From NCBI RefSeq assembly GCF_003325755.1, contig NZ_QORI02000013.1, positions 62,001-126,000 of the forward strand: a stretch of 64,000 nucleotides of DNA. Direction: 5' to 3'. Of the stretch, positions 7,922 to 18,122 are shown one piece after another (within the stretch, counting starts at the first letter, position 1; every line of letters starts with the position of its first letter). Below the pieces are notes generated by a model that searched no databases, was not told the DNA's origin, and saw only the letters and a program-made list of their open reading frames with translations. Both the position numbers and the translations under genes were made by a program. The DNA is from Pseudomonas sp. SST3. Its GTDB lineage: Bacteria > Pseudomonadota > Gammaproteobacteria > Pseudomonadales > Pseudomonadaceae.

Positions 7922-9895
7922 TCAGGCTCCTTGCTGGGCCAAACCGAGTGCGTCACGGACGCGGGACCTGACTTTCACCCGGTAACGTTTGTCGCACACC
8001 GACAGCACCCCACCCAGCGACATCATCAGCGCGCCCAGCCAGATCCAGCGCACGAACGGCTTGATGTGTACCCGCACCGCCCAGGCACCGTTCTCCAGGG
8101 GCTCGCCCAGTGCCACATAGAGGTCACGGGTGAAGCCTGCATCGATGCCCGCCTCGGTCATCGGCATCTGCTGCACGGTATAGAGGCGCTTCTCTGGATG
8201 CAGCGTCGCGACTTGCTTTTCGCCATCGAAGACACGGATGGTGCCCTTGTCGGACGTGAAGTTGGGCCCGTCGAAATGTTTGGCTCCGTCGAAGACGAAG
8301 CTGTAACCGCCCAATTGCAGCGACTCCCCTGGCGCCAGACGCAGGTCGCGCTCATCGCTCTGCAGGCTCGTCAGCACCACACCCAGGGCACAGACGACCA
8401 GCCCCAGGTGCGCCAACTGCATACCCCAATAGCTCGGTGCCAGACTCCGCATGCCTTTCAGCAGACCCTTGTGACGAGTCTTGTCGAGTACGTCGCGAAT
8501 CCCGGCAGTGACCACCCAGGCAGCCAGCAGACAAACAGCCAACACCGCCCAATGGAAATCGCCGAACAACATCGAGCCCAGCCCGCCCAGCACAGCGCTG
8601 GTGATCAGCACCGGCGTCAGCATGCCTATCAGCCACTTCGCCGGCGTATCCTTCCAGCGCACCAGCACCCCCACGCCGATTGCAAGCATCAGCGCACCAA
8701 CGAGCGGCAGGAACATGGCATTGAAATAAGGGGGGCCGACCGAAAGCTTGGTGTTCGACAACGCATCGAGCAGCAGCGGATAGAGCGTACCCAGCAGGAT
8801 CATCGAAGTTGCAACTACCAGGAGCAGGTTGTTGACCAGCAGCAATGTCTCCCGCGACCACAGGCCGAAGCCGATCTGGCTTTTCACCACCGGCGCGCGC
8901 AGTGCGAACAAGGTCAGCGATCCGCCGACCACCAACAGCAGGAACGCCAGAATGAACACGCCGCGTTCCGGGTCAGTTGCAAACGCGTGCACCGAAGTAA
9001 GTACCCCTGAACGAACCAGGAAGGTACCCAACAGGCTGAGCGAGAACGCTGCGATAGCCAACAGCACGGTCCAGCTCTTGAACACGCCACGCTTCTCGGT
9101 CACCGCCAGCGAATGAATCAACGCGGTGCCCACCAGCCACGGCATGAAGGACGCGTTCTCCACTGGATCCCAGAACCACCAACCGCCCCAGCCCAGCTCG
9201 TAATAGGCCCACCATGAACCCAGGGCAATACCCGTGCCCAGGAAGGCCCAGGCAATCAACGTCCAGGGGCGCGACCAGCGCGCCCAGGCGGCATCGAGTC
9301 GGCCACCGAGCAATGCGGCAATGGCGAACGAAAAGGCCACGGAGAAACCGACATACCCCATGTAGAGCATCGGCGGATGTACCACCAGACCGAAGTCCTG
9401 CAGCAGCGGATTCAGGTCACGGCCGTCCATCGGCGCTTGTGGCAGCAGGCGCTCGAAGGGATTGGAGGTGACAATCAGGAACAGCAGGAAGCCGATACTG
9501 ATCAACCCCATCACGCCCAATACCCGCGCCAGCATGTCTTCAGGCAACTGGCGCGAGAAGATCGCGACGGCGAAGGTCCAGGCGGACAAAATGAACGCCC
9601 ACAATAGCAACGAGCCTTCGTGCGCGCCCCATACCGCACTGAATTTGTAGTACCAGGGCAAAGCGCTGTTGGAGTTCTGCGCGACGTAGGCCACGGAGAA
9701 ATCGTCCACCATGAACGCATAGGTGAGGCAGGCGAAGGAGAACGCCAGGAAGGAAAACTGTCCCCAGGCAGCCGGTTGCGCCAAACCCATCCACTGATGA
9801 TCACCGCGCCAGGCGCCGATCAGTGGAAGCGTGCCCTGCACGACCGCCAGGCACAGCGCCAGAATCATCGCCAGATGACCGAGTTCGGGGATCAT
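7922..9895 (-). CDS. ccmF: Haem lyase subunit CcmF
   Basis: A 657-residue polytopic membrane protein of about 14-15 helices. It has the tryptophan-rich haem-handling signature [16 protein letters not shown] (near residues 230-250) and a large periplasmic domain before the last helix ([24 protein letters not shown]). It receives holo-CcmE haem and ligates it to apocytochrome c with CcmH and CcmI. Length is normal for the family. The start overlaps the ccmE stop by 4 bases. Confidence 0.97.
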   Translation of the reverse strand: MIPELGHLAMILALCLAVVQGTLPLIGAWRGDHQWMGLAQPAAWGQFSFLAFSFACLTYAFMVDDFSVAYVAQNSNSALPWYYKFSAVWGAHEGSLLLWAFILSAWTFAVAIFSRQLPEDMLARVLGVMGLISIGFLLFLIVTSNPFERLLPQAPMDGRDLNPLLQDFGLVVHPPMLYMGYVGFSVAFSFAIAALLGGRLDAAWARWSRPWTLIAWAFLGTGIALGSWWAYYELGWGGWWFWDPVENASFMPWLVGTALIHSLAVTEKRGVFKSWTVLLAIAAFSLSLLGTFLVRSGVLTSVHAFATDPERGVFILAFLLLVVGGSLTLFALRAPVVKSQIGFGLWSRETLLLVNNLLLVVATSMILLGTLYPLLLDALSNTKLSVGPPYFNAMFLPLVGALMLAIGVGVLVRWKDTPAKWLIGMLTPVLITSAVLGGLGSMLFGDFHWAVLAVCLLAAWVVTAGIRDVLDKTRHKGLLKGMRSLAPSYWGMQLAHLGLVVCALGVVLTSLQSDERDLRLAPGESLQLGGYSFVFDGAKHFDGPNFTSDKGTIRVFDGEKQVATLHPEKRLYTVQQMPMTEAGIDAGFTRDLYVALGEPLENGAWAVRVHIKPFVRWIWLGALMMSLGGVLSVCDKRYRVKVRSRVRDALGLAQQGA

Positions 9896-10359
9896 TTCGC
9901 ATACTCCTGCTTGTCGCCTTCGTAATGCTTCATCATCCCGCTCTGCTCCAGCGCCTGGCTGACTTCCGGCGGCATGTAGTTCTCGTCATGCTTGGCAAGT
10001 ACCTCATCGGCCACCAGAACGCCGTCGGCATTCACGCGGCCGAGGGCAACGATGCCCTGCCCTTCACGGAACAGATCGGGGAGGATGCCCTGGTACTGGA
10101 TGGTCACCGTCTCATTGTTATCGGTGACACGGAAGGAGACGGTGAGCGAGTCGCTGCTGCGCTTCACCGACCCGGCCTCGACCAGGCCACCGGCCCGAAT
10201 CCGCGTGCCCTCTGGGGCTTCGCCCGCAGCGATCTGCGTCGGCGTGTAGAACAGGTTGATGTTCTCTTGCAGAGCAGACAATGCCAGCGCCACTGCGATA
10301 CCGACGCCTGCCAGAATGGCCAGTACGATGAACAGACGCTTCTTGCGCACAGGATTCAC
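9892..10359 (-). CDS. ccmE: Haem chaperone CcmE
   Basis: A 155-residue protein with one N-terminal membrane helix ([22 protein letters not shown]) and a periplasmic OB-fold. The covalent haem-binding His lies in [12 protein letters not shown]. It carries haem from CcmC to CcmF. The start is GTG at 10359, overlapping the ccmD stop as GTGA, with GGAGG 7 bases upstream, so the rare start codon looks real. Confidence 0.95.
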   Translation of the reverse strand: MNPVRKKRLFIVLAILAGVGIAVALALSALQENINLFYTPTQIAAGEAPEGTRIRAGGLVEAGSVKRSSDSLTVSFRVTDNNETVTIQYQGILPDLFREGQGIVALGRVNADGVLVADEVLAKHDENYMPPEVSQALEQSGMMKHYEGDKQEYAK

Positions 10360-10532
10360 TTCATTTCCTCCCGGCGCAAACGACGCGCCTCGTCTTGCAG
10401 ATAACGCCGGCGCGCCATGGTCGGCAGCGCCACGTTGAGAATCAGGACCGCCAGGCTGATGCCATAGGAAGTCCAGACATACAGGCCATGGTTGCCCATG
10501 GCGATGAAGTCGGAAAACGACGAGAAGTTCAT
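10356..10532 (-). CDS. ccmD: Small haem exporter subunit CcmD
   Basis: A 58-residue protein read directly from the minus strand: [16 protein letters not shown], a single membrane helix ([19 protein letters not shown]), then a basic tail ([19 protein letters not shown]). This is the standard CcmD layout. It stabilises the CcmABC-CcmE complex and helps release holo-CcmE. Its ATG overlaps the ccmC stop (ATGA) and its stop overlaps the ccmE GTG. Confidence 0.93.
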   Translation of the reverse strand: MNFSSFSDFIAMGNHGLYVWTSYGISLAVLILNVALPTMARRRYLQDEARRLRREEMK

Positions 10533-11284
10533 GTTGTTTTACTCACCAGCGCTTTCACTTCGGCCTTGACCCAGCTGCTTCGCGATTCGCGACGCAGCAC
10601 TTCCAGGCGCATGCGCATCAGCAAAACCAGGGTGAAGAAGCAGTAGAAGCCAAGCACCATCACCAATAACGGCAGCCACATTTCTGCGGGCATGGCCGGC
10701 TTTTCCGTCACGGTAAAGGTGGCGGGTTGATGAAGGGTGTTCCACCACTCCACCGAGTATTTAATGATCGGGATGTTGATCACGCCGACGATGGACAGCA
10801 CCGCGCAGGCCTTCGCCGCACTGTCGCGGTTGGTAATGGCCTGCCCCAGGGCAATGATGCCGAAGTACAGAAACAGCAGAATCAGCATCGATGTCAGACG
10901 CGCATCCCACACCCACCAGGCACCCCAGGTCGGCTTGCCCCACACCGCACCGGTAAGCAGCGCAATGAAAGTCATCCAGGCGCCAATGGGCGCGGCCTGC
11001 TGCAGGGCGACGTCGGCGAGTTTCATCTTCCAGACCAGGCCGACAATGCCGGCGACGGCGAGCATCACGTAGATAGACTGCGCCAGGAAAGCGGCGGGCA
11101 CGTGGATATAGATGATGCGAAAGCTGTTGCCTTGTTGGTAATCCTGCGGCGCAAAGGCCAGGCCCCAGACGACACCGACACCGATCAGCAGCAACGCGGC
11201 CCAACCCAGCCAGGGCATCCAGCGGCTGCTGATCTCGTAAAACCATTTGGGCGAACCCAGTTTGTGGAACCACGTCCAGTTCAT
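10529..11284 (-). CDS. ccmC: Haem handling protein CcmC
   Basis: A 251-residue six-helix membrane protein with the WWD motif [13 protein letters not shown] and flanking conserved His residues ([19 protein letters not shown]). CcmC loads haem onto CcmE in the periplasm. It ends 4 bases into ccmD. The 154-base gap to ccmB is longer than other junctions in this operon and holds no recognisable feature. Confidence 0.96.
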   Translation of the reverse strand: MNWTWFHKLGSPKWFYEISSRWMPWLGWAALLLIGVGVVWGLAFAPQDYQQGNSFRIIYIHVPAAFLAQSIYVMLAVAGIVGLVWKMKLADVALQQAAPIGAWMTFIALLTGAVWGKPTWGAWWVWDARLTSMLILLFLYFGIIALGQAITNRDSAAKACAVLSIVGVINIPIIKYSVEWWNTLHQPATFTVTEKPAMPAEMWLPLLVMVLGFYCFFTLVLLMRMRLEVLRRESRSSWVKAEVKALVSKTT

Positions 11285-11438
11285 AGACCCCGCCTCACAT
11301 CCACCACACAGGGCGATACTGCCTTGAAAACGGGCAGCTGCCTCTTGCCCGCGATCAGTAAACTCATCGTCATCGAAACCACTCGTCTCGCATCGGCGAC
11401 TCGCGCTCCGCTATCGGATATATCCATGGTGCAGTCCG

Positions 11439-12110
11439 TCATTCGCCAACGCTGATTTTCAGGCCGGCCGCTATTGCAAAGGGTGTCAGGGTAACTGCCA
11501 GAGCAGTCAGGCTGGAAAGCCATAATAGGTGTCCGAGCGCAGGTAGCCCCTGCAACGCTGCCTGCAGCGCCCCGCTGCCCAGAATCAGCACGGGGATATA
11601 GAGCGGGAGAATGAGTAGCGCCAACAACAGCCCGCCACGCTTGAGCCCTACCGTCAACGCAGCACCCACCGCGCCCAGCAGACTGAGCACGGGTGTACCC
11701 AGCAGCAGCGACACCAGTAGCACCGGCAGTGCGCTGACCGGCATGCCCAGCATCAGACCCAGCAGCGGGGCCAACAGAACCAGCGCCAGGCCGGAAAACA
11801 TCCAGTGTGCCAGCACCTTGGCGAGCACCAGAAGCGCCAAAGGGTGCGGCGAAACGACCCACTGCTCGAGCGAGCCGTCCTCGAAATCGCTGCGGAACAG
11901 CCCGTCCAGCGAGAGCAGCACTGCCAGTAGCGCCGCCACCCAGATCAGCCCTGGGGAAATCGTTTGTAGCAATTGCGACTCGGGGCCGACCGCCAGCGGG
12001 AATAAGGCAATGACGATTGCGAAGAACACCAGCGGGTTGGCCAGCTCCGCCGGACGACGGAACAGCAGGCGGCTTTCGCGAGCCAAAAGCAGCGTAAAGA
12101 CGTTACTCAT
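11439..12110 (-). CDS. ccmB: ABC transporter permease CcmB
   Basis: A 223-residue protein with six predicted membrane helices and the N-terminal [21 protein letters not shown] typical of CcmB. It pairs with CcmA; the ATPase complex uses ATP to release holo-CcmE from CcmC. Its ATG overlaps the ccmA stop (ATGA). Confidence 0.95.
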   Translation of the reverse strand: MSNVFTLLLARESRLLFRRPAELANPLVFFAIVIALFPLAVGPESQLLQTISPGLIWVAALLAVLLSLDGLFRSDFEDGSLEQWVVSPHPLALLVLAKVLAHWMFSGLALVLLAPLLGLMLGMPVSALPVLLVSLLLGTPVLSLLGAVGAALTVGLKRGGLLLALLILPLYIPVLILGSGALQAALQGLPALGHLLWLSSLTALAVTLTPFAIAAGLKISVGE

Positions 12111-12742
12111 GCGGCGCGCTGCCCCAGGTCTATTTCGCGGAAGCCCGTCGGCATCTCGGCGAGCGAATGATGCGTCGTCAGTACGACCATACCGCCCTGC
12201 TCGCAGTGGGTCGCCAGATAGCGTTCGAGCTGCGCCACGCCATGCTTGTCCAGCGCTGTGAAGGGCTCATCGAGAATCCACAAGGGTGGGGGCGACAGAT
12301 ACAGCCGGGCCAGGCCGACGCGACGTTGCTGACCAGCCGACAGGGTATGGCAGGGTACGTCCTCGAAACCGCGCAACCCGACGGCATCCAGCGCTTGCCA
12401 GATCGCATCGCGCGTCGCAGGCTGGTGCAGCGCACAGAGCCAAGTGAGGTTTTCCTCCGCAGTGAGCAGCGCCTTGATGCCCGCGGCATGGCCGACCCAC
12501 AACAGATTGCGGGCCAGCTCGCCACGCTGGCTTTCGAGGTCCCGGCCGTTAAGGAGCACCTTGCCGGCGGTCGGCTGCATCAGACCGGACAGCAAGCGCA
12601 GCAGACTGGTCTTGCCACTGCCGTTGGGGCCGGCGATCTGCAACATTTCGCCTTTGGCGATCCGCAGGTCTAACCTCTCGAACAGAAGACGCCAGTCCCG
12701 CTCGCAGGAAAGCGCCACAGCTTCTAGAAAGGGACTGGACAC
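12107..12742 (-). CDS. ccmA: ABC transporter ATPase CcmA
   Basis: A 211-residue cytosolic ATPase with Walker [10 protein letters not shown] (about 40-48), signature [10 protein letters not shown], Walker B LWILDEPF and the switch His in LTTHH. It is the first gene of the ccm operon; the start is GTG at 12742 with a GAGG about 10 bases upstream. It is divergently oriented from the FliK-like gene at 12874, so the 131-base gap should hold both promoters. Confidence 0.95.
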   Translation of the reverse strand: MSSPFLEAVALSCERDWRLLFERLDLRIAKGEMLQIAGPNGSGKTSLLRLLSGLMQPTAGKVLLNGRDLESQRGELARNLLWVGHAAGIKALLTAEENLTWLCALHQPATRDAIWQALDAVGLRGFEDVPCHTLSAGQQRRVGLARLYLSPPPLWILDEPFTALDKHGVAQLERYLATHCEQGGMVVLTTHHSLAEMPTGFREIDLGQRAA

Positions 12743-12873
12743 GCTAGGGCTACCTCAAGATGGAAGGAGCCAGGCCGCTATATCGATGCAGGCTGGGCGG
12801 CCGGAATTATACATGCCGAGCCCCTGCACCAAAGGCCACAAACGGCGAAAGGTTGTAAGAGCATTTAAGTAAG

Positions 12874-14397
12874 ATGACCGAGATCAAAAGCACCCAGGCT
12901 ATCCCCGCCTCAGGCCCATCTCGCCCATTGGCGAACTCGGCCGAGATGGCGTTGAAATTACTGCAGCCGATGCAGGGGCTGCTACTGGCGGGGGAAAGCG
13001 CCGAGGCCGAGGTCATTAATATCAAGGAAGCGCTGCAGAACTTTCAGATGACGCTGCGCCTGACGTTCAACAATGGGCGGCAGGCGACCATCGAGACCAG
13101 CAGCCCGAAAGCCGCCGTGCCGGGTGCAGCAATGATGGTCACTGCGCTGTCCGATACGCGCCTGATCGCCGCACTGCAGCCCGGCGGTCGTCAGCCACAA
13201 AGCAGCATCGATCTCGGCCAGCTGCCGGTGGGCACCGTGGTGCAAGGCAAGGTGACGGCCAGCCAGCAAATACAGCAGGACGGAAAAAACCTATTCAAAG
13301 TGGTAATCACCCTGCTCAACTCGCCACTCGCTGGACACAAGCTGAACGTCGAATCCGCCATGCCGCTCGCACCGGGCAGCCTCATAACGGCTCGAGTCCA
13401 AGGCGACCAATCGCTGTCGTTCATGCCACTGAGCGGTCGCCTCGATCAGCTGGTGCTGGGCCAGCAACTGACCGCACAACATGGCCGTCAAGGTTCGCTC
13501 GAAGGACTGCTTGGCGCACTCGGATCCGGTTCAGGCCTGCCCGAGCAACTACGTGGTGCGGCCGAGCGCTTGCTAGGCCTGGTTCCGGATATGCAACAGC
13601 TTGGCGATGCCAAGACGCTGGCACAGGCATTGGCGCGTAGCGGTGTGTTTCTCGAATCAGGTCTGCTGAGCGGTCAGGCGGGCAACCTGCCGGCGGATAT
13701 GAAAGCCGCGCTGCTCCGCCTGATTGCCCAACTACCCGGACTGCCGGGCGGCGGCCCACTGGCGGCGGCACAAGCTGGCGCAACACTTGGCCAGGCGCTA
13801 CCGGCATTTGCCCGCAATGCCCTGGGTGCGCTCGGACAGCCAAACGCGCGTCACTTGGCACAGAGCTTTCCTCTGCCGAGCCGCCTGTCGCCGAACATCG
13901 ACGAGGAGGCCGACCTGGAGCTGATACTGAAGCTTGCCGCTGCAGCCGTATCTCGGTTGCAGACGCATCAGCTGTCCAGCCTCGCCCAGACCCAGACCAA
14001 TCCCGACGGCACCCAGGTCACCACGTGGCAGATTGAGGTCCCAATGCGGGACCAACGGGAGATCGTCCCGCTGCAGGTGAAACTTCAGCGCGAAGAAGAA
14101 CCTCAGCACAGCCACAAGGAAAAACCGGAAACCCTCTGGAAAGTCGAGCTCGCCTTTGACGTCGCACCTTTGGGTCCGCTGCAGGTTCAAGCGCAGCTGC
14201 TGCAAGGCAGCCTATCCAGCCAGATATGGGCGGAACGTAGCGGCACCGCCCAGTTGATTGCCGCAGAACTCGATCACCTGCGTCAGCAACTGGTCACCGC
14301 CGGATTGAACGTCGGCGAGCTGGCCTGCCGCCAGGGTACTCCGCCCCAAGGCCCGCGCACCTCTCTGGATCAACGCTTCGTGGACGAAACCGCATGA
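12874..14397 (+). CDS. FliK-like hook-length control domain protein
   Basis: A 507-residue protein with no signal peptide. The N-terminal half is Gln/Ala/Gly/Leu-rich and low in complexity. The C-terminal region (about 350-480) resembles the FliK C-terminal domain: DPDGTQVTTWQIEVPMRDQ, LWKVELAFDVAPLGPLQVQAQLLQGSLSSQIWAE, then LDHLRQQLVTAGLNVGELACRQG. It is distinct from the canonical fliK at 36528-37763. It overlaps the next gene by 4 bases (ATGA), an FlhB C-terminal homologue, repeating the functional FliK-FlhB pairing of the export switch. A similar gene beside ccmA occurs in other pseudomonads, from memory. The exact role is unknown. Confidence 0.8.
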   Translation: MTEIKSTQAIPASGPSRPLANSAEMALKLLQPMQGLLLAGESAEAEVINIKEALQNFQMTLRLTFNNGRQATIETSSPKAAVPGAAMMVTALSDTRLIAALQPGGRQPQSSIDLGQLPVGTVVQGKVTASQQIQQDGKNLFKVVITLLNSPLAGHKLNVESAMPLAPGSLITARVQGDQSLSFMPLSGRLDQLVLGQQLTAQHGRQGSLEGLLGALGSGSGLPEQLRGAAERLLGLVPDMQQLGDAKTLAQALARSGVFLESGLLSGQAGNLPADMKAALLRLIAQLPGLPGGGPLAAAQAGATLGQALPAFARNALGALGQPNARHLAQSFPLPSRLSPNIDEEADLELILKLAAAAVSRLQTHQLSSLAQTQTNPDGTQVTTWQIEVPMRDQREIVPLQVKLQREEEPQHSHKEKPETLWKVELAFDVAPLGPLQVQAQLLQGSLSSQIWAERSGTAQLIAAELDHLRQQLVTAGLNVGELACRQGTPPQGPRTSLDQRFVDETA

Positions 14398-14717
14398 CCG
14401 CTAACACACCACGTCAGGCCATCGCACTGACCTACGACGGCGCCAACGCGCCAACCCTGTCAGCCAAGGGTGACGACGACCTGGCCGAAGCGATACTGGC
14501 AATCGCCCGCGAGCACGAGGTGCCGATCTACGAAAACGCCGAATTGGTGAAACTGCTGGCCCGTCTGGAATTGGGCGATGCCATTCCCGAGGCGCTTTAC
14601 CGCACCATCGCTGAGATCATCGCGTTTGCCTGGTACCTGAAAGGCAAGTGCCCATCAGGTTTTACCGAGCCACAGACCCAACCGGACGTCCCGCGGCTCA
14701 ATGGGCCTGAGCGTTGA
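14394..14717 (+). CDS. Stand-alone FlhB C-terminal domain-like protein
   Basis: A 107-residue cytosolic protein with the fold signature of the FlhB/EscU C-terminal domain: RQAIALTYDGANAPTLSAKGDDDLAEAILAIAREHEVPIYENAELVKLLARLELGD then IPEALYRTIAEIIAFAWYL. The self-cleaving NPTH loop and the membrane domain are both missing. Related single-domain FlhB-like proteins (FlhX-type) can influence export substrate switching in other bacteria (family knowledge). It is coupled to the FliK-like gene upstream by ATGA. Its 3' end overlaps the rhodanese gene on the other strand by 20 bases. Confidence 0.85.
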   Translation: MTANTPRQAIALTYDGANAPTLSAKGDDDLAEAILAIAREHEVPIYENAELVKLLARLELGDAIPEALYRTIAEIIAFAWYLKGKCPSGFTEPQTQPDVPRLNGPER

Positions 14718-15138
14718 GGGTCGTGACCCCGCTGAAGCGACCCTTCTCCTGCGGGAAATCGGCCAGCACCCAAGCGAAATAGCCCGCGCGGAAATAAAAC
14801 ACCTGCTCGTAGCCCCACTCCACCGCCAGACGTACCGCCTCGGCGCTGGCCGGACAGACCTCACTGTCGCAGTAGACCACCAGCGGCACAGTTCTAGGCC
14901 ACTCCGCGCCCGAGAGGCCAAAGAATTCGCGCGCAAGATCCATGTGCACCGCGCCCTCGACATGCCCCCAGCTCCACTCACGACTGGGCCGAACATCGAC
15001 GAACACTGCGCCAAGCTCATGAAGTTGCCTGGCCTGGTACACGTTGACGGTCATCGCACCGTCGACTTCTACCGGCGCTTCGGCGGCATTGAGCCACGTT
15101 GGGCTGACCAGCAAACACAGCATCAGAATGCGCAGCAT
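14698..15138 (-). CDS. Exported rhodanese-domain protein
   Basis: A 146-residue protein with a signal peptide (MLRILMLCLLVSPTWLNAAEA) and one rhodanese domain: VFVDVRPSREWSWGHVEGAVHMD and active-site loop VYCDSEVCPAS with the catalytic Cys. It probably transfers sulfur or handles a thiol in the periplasm; the substrate is unknown. The start at 15138 has AGGAGG 5 bases upstream. It converges on the FlhB-like gene with a 20-base 3' overlap. Confidence 0.85.
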   Translation of the reverse strand: MLRILMLCLLVSPTWLNAAEAPVEVDGAMTVNVYQARQLHELGAVFVDVRPSREWSWGHVEGAVHMDLAREFFGLSGAEWPRTVPLVVYCDSEVCPASAEAVRLAVEWGYEQVFYFRAGYFAWVLADFPQEKGRFSGVTTLNAQAH

Positions 15139-15334
15139 CACATCCTCCTCGCCCCACTCAGGGCAGGCTTACGCCAGACATGGCGAAGCCCTGTCAGGTT
15201 TGGAGGAAGCGATGGCCATATCGTTCACTGCCAAGGCCCGGAGGCCGGACAGGCGTCACAGAATAACGACGAGACAACAGGCCACTAGGAATGCCTGCGT
15301 ACTTTGACGGCCAATAACGGTGAGCGGCGATGCG

Positions 15335-15748
15335 CTAGTCGGATTTGCGCCGCGCCTGGTGCAGCTTGCGCATCAGCTCGGCTTCGGACTGGGACAGACC
15401 ACAGGATTGCGTCAGGTCATCGACGCTGGCGCCCATACCGACCAGCTTGGCGGCCTGGGAGAAAGCGAAATTGTTCGGATCGCGCTGTTCGAGCTGGCTG
15501 AGCTTCTCCGGCAATGGCGCAACGACGCGTGACAGCTCGCGCAGCTTCTGGCCCATCGTGATGCTGCCTTCCTGATAGCTATCCAGTCGTGCACCGAGCT
15601 CCTTGATGCGCTGGTCACGGGTCGCGTTTTCAAGCGCTTGCGCCTGGACTTGCCGCTGCTGGCGCCGAAACAGCCAGATACAGCAACCCAGCAATGCCAG
15701 ACAGCACAGGGCAAGCGCGACGACCGCCGCGACCAGCGACTCGATCAT
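15335..15748 (-). CDS. DUF2802 membrane-anchored coiled-coil protein
   Basis: A 137-residue protein. An N-terminal membrane helix (LVAAVVALALCCLALLGCCIWLF) precedes a cytosolic coiled coil (about 30-90; RQQRQVQAQALENATRDQRIKELG). The C-terminal conserved region is GASVDDLTQSCGLSQSEAELMRKLHQAR. This matches the DUF2802 family found directly after cheW in Pseudomonas. Its function is uncharacterised. The start is 3 bases after the cheW stop, so it belongs to the chemotaxis operon. Confidence 0.85.
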   Translation of the reverse strand: MIESLVAAVVALALCCLALLGCCIWLFRRQQRQVQAQALENATRDQRIKELGARLDSYQEGSITMGQKLRELSRVVAPLPEKLSQLEQRDPNNFAFSQAAKLVGMGASVDDLTQSCGLSQSEAELMRKLHQARRKSD

Positions 15749-15751
15749 GTA

Positions 15752-16231
15752 TCAGATGCTCTCAAGTTCCGCCCATTCTTCTTCGCTCATCATCTTGTCC
15801 AGTTCGACCAGAATCAGCAGCTCGTTGTTCTTGTTGCAAACACCTTGAATGAACTTTGCCGACTCGTCATTACCGACGTTGGGTGCGGTCTCGATCTCCG
15901 ACTGACGCAGGTAGACCACCTCGGCGACGCTGTCGACCAGAATGCCAACCACCTGGCGATCTGCCTCGATGATCACGATACGGGTATTGTCCGACACCGG
16001 TGCCGTTTCGAGGCCGAAGCGCTGGCGCGTATCGATCACGGTGACAACATTACCGCGCAGGTTGATGATGCCAAGCACATAGCTTGGGGCGCCTGGCACC
16101 GGCGCAATTTCGGTATAGCGCAACACTTCCTGGACCTGCATCACATTGATGCCGTAGGTCTCGTTATCCAGACGGAAGGTTACCCACTGCAGGACCGGAT
16201 CATCGGAACCCTGTGCGGAAGTCATCTTCAT
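15752..16231 (-). CDS. cheW: Chemotaxis coupling protein CheW
   Basis: A 159-residue single CheW domain: LQWVTFRLDNETYGINVMQVQEVLRYTEI, YVLGIINLRGNVVTVIDTRQRFGL and VGILVDSVAEVVYL. It links chemoreceptors to CheA in cytoplasmic arrays. The ATG at 16231 is chosen because GAGG lies 7 bases upstream; it trims a spurious 56-codon upstream extension. Operon: parP lies upstream, DUF2802 downstream. Confidence 0.96.
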   Translation of the reverse strand: MKMTSAQGSDDPVLQWVTFRLDNETYGINVMQVQEVLRYTEIAPVPGAPSYVLGIINLRGNVVTVIDTRQRFGLETAPVSDNTRIVIIEADRQVVGILVDSVAEVVYLRQSEIETAPNVGNDESAKFIQGVCNKNNELLILVELDKMMSEEEWAELESI

Positions 16232-16317
16232 AGCCCCACCTCTTCTTATACCGCTGTGGCGGTCGATTCTATCGGTTACGCGGGGCGCTTGCGCGCACCC
16301 ACGGTTGTTCAATTCGT

Positions 16318-17148
16318 TTACGACGGGATGCCCTTGAGATGGCGGGTCGCGCCGCTGGCAATCAATTCTGCAAGCGCAGCCACGTCCACCAGCGCGCACA
16401 TATGATCAATCACTGTCCCGGCCAGCCAGGGTCGCTGGGTGCGCTGCGAACGCCATTTGACTTCCTTGGGGTCCAGGCGAATCGAGCGACTGACCTGATG
16501 CACCGCCAGACCCCATTCATAGCCTTGCACCGAGATCACGTACTGCAGCCCCTCGCGAAAATCATCACGATACCGATCGGCCATGACCCAGCGCGCCGTA
16601 TCCAACACCTTCAGATTGCCGGCCTGGCTCGGCAATATGCCGAGAAACCACGCGGGCTGGCCGAACAGCGGTGTCAGCTCCTGTCCGGCAAGCGGATAGA
16701 TCGAGCCGAGACTGACCAGCGGCACCGCCAATGTCAGACCGGCCACGTCGAACAGCAGACATTCGAACGGCTCCTCGCCCCACTCCGGCTGACCGTTCCG
16801 GTGTGCCGGCGGGCCACCAGGCACCTGCAGCTTCGGTTCGAAAACGGCTATCGGCTCGATCGATGCGGGGAGCGGTTCTGTCGGCAATTCGGGTTGCAGC
16901 TCGAGCAATGCCTCCGGCTCGGCGATAACCGGCGCAAGCATTGGAGCCGGCTCGGACTCGGGTAGCGCAACCTGCCGCAGCGGAACGACCCGTTGGACGT
17001 CTCGCTGCTGCTCCTCGAGCACTGCCGCCTGGAACTCGTCGTGGCTGACCGAATCAGTCAGTTCCATGACAGCATCCTGCAAAAGCGCGTCGAGATAGGA
17101 CTGCAGCGTCTGTTGCGAACGGCTTTCTTTAAGAACGGTACGGCTCAT
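16318..17148 (-). CDS. parP: CheW-like chemotaxis array organiser ParP
   Basis: A 276-residue protein. An N-terminal region (QTLQSYLDALLQDAVMEL) is followed by a long Pro/Glu-rich linker (about 60-130) and a C-terminal CheW-like domain (FECLLFDVAGLTLAVPLVSLGSI; GYEWGLAVHQVSRSIRL). Together with its place between parC and cheW this matches ParP, which ParC recruits to the pole and which binds CheA to anchor arrays. That role is established in Vibrio and inferred here. The ATG at 17148 starts MSRTVLKE. Confidence 0.85.
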   Translation of the reverse strand: MSRTVLKESRSQQTLQSYLDALLQDAVMELTDSVSHDEFQAAVLEEQQRDVQRVVPLRQVALPESEPAPMLAPVIAEPEALLELQPELPTEPLPASIEPIAVFEPKLQVPGGPPAHRNGQPEWGEEPFECLLFDVAGLTLAVPLVSLGSIYPLAGQELTPLFGQPAWFLGILPSQAGNLKVLDTARWVMADRYRDDFREGLQYVISVQGYEWGLAVHQVSRSIRLDPKEVKWRSQRTQRPWLAGTVIDHMCALVDVAALAELIASGATRHLKGIPS

Positions 17149-17234
17149 GAAACCAACTCGTGCAAATCCACTGGATAGGCTATCGGCCGCAACCACGGCG
17201 AACTTGAACCGCGATCAGATCCGTACGTCGCCAT

Positions 17235-18023
17235 TCAGGCAACCTGCGGCGAAGCTTGTGCCGCCAGCAGCGTCTTGAGCAGTGCCCGGTACGCCAGCAC
17301 CCCTCGGCTGTTGGGGTCATGCTGCGATGGCGTGACGCCTGCGCGACTGGCATCGCGCAAGCGTGTATCGATCGGGATAAAGGCCTGCCACAGGTTTTCC
17401 TGGTAGCCGTTGCGCAACACCTTGAGCGTATTCATCGACGCCTGGGTGCGTCTGTCGAACATGGTCGGCACGATGGTGTAGGGCAACGCCTGTCGACGCG
17501 ACCGGTTGATCATGCTGAGCGTGCTGACCATGCGCTCCAGTCCCTTCATCGCCAGAAACTCGGTCTGCACCGGGATGACCAGCTGTTGGCTGGCCGCCAG
17601 TGCGTTGACCATCAACACTCCGAGCAAAGGCGGACTGTCGATGATGGCGTAATCGAAATCCTGCCAGAGCTGCGAAAGGCTCTTGGCAATGACCAGACCG
17701 AGGCCGTTCTGCCCGGGAGACTGACGCTCCAGGGTCGCCAGCACGGTGCTCGATGGCAGCAGCGAAATGCGCTCATGGCTCGTCGGCAGCAGCAGCTGCC
17801 AGGGCAGCCCCTCAGGGACGCTGCCCTGATGCTGGAACAGATCGAAAACGCTGCGATCGAGATTATCCGGATCATGACCGAAATAGCTCGTCATCGAGCC
17901 ATGGGGATCGAGATCCAACGCCACGACCCGCTTGCCGGAATCGGCCAGCAATCCGGCGAGCGCGATGGAGGTCGTGGTTTTACCCACTCCGCCTTTCTGA
18001 TTGGCTACTGCCCAGACTCTCAT
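17235..18023 (-). CDS. parC: ParA-family ATPase ParC (chemotaxis array positioning)
   Basis: A 262-residue ParA/MinD-type ATPase. The deviant Walker A is NQKGGVGKTTTSIALA near the N-terminus, with LDLDPHGSMTSYFG and DYAIIDSPPLLGVLMVNAL. It lies between motD and parP, as in other polarly flagellated gammaproteobacteria where ParC places chemotaxis arrays at the pole. The ATG at 18023 (MRVWAVANQ) is used because the family starts directly before the P-loop. It is unrelated to topoisomerase ParC. Confidence 0.9.
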   Translation of the reverse strand: MRVWAVANQKGGVGKTTTSIALAGLLADSGKRVVALDLDPHGSMTSYFGHDPDNLDRSVFDLFQHQGSVPEGLPWQLLLPTSHERISLLPSSTVLATLERQSPGQNGLGLVIAKSLSQLWQDFDYAIIDSPPLLGVLMVNALAASQQLVIPVQTEFLAMKGLERMVSTLSMINRSRRQALPYTIVPTMFDRRTQASMNTLKVLRNGYQENLWQAFIPIDTRLRDASRAGVTPSQHDPNSRGVLAYRALLKTLLAAQASPQVA

Positions 18024-18122
18024 AACTCTCTTTCCATCCGGATCGGACCAGACCGGGAACGGCCGTGTCGGCATAACCGACGACGAGGAATTGACGACAC
18101 CGCGAGCGGCACCTAAACGATC

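Noticed and set aside
11285..11438. Extra gene between ccmB and ccmC
   Set aside because: An open frame spans it only as an out-of-frame extension over ccmB; no ribosome site or motif in the 154-base gap.
16232..16399. Longer 5' end of cheW overlapping parP
   Set aside because: Cys/Arg-rich translation without similarity; ATG 16231 has a proper ribosome site.
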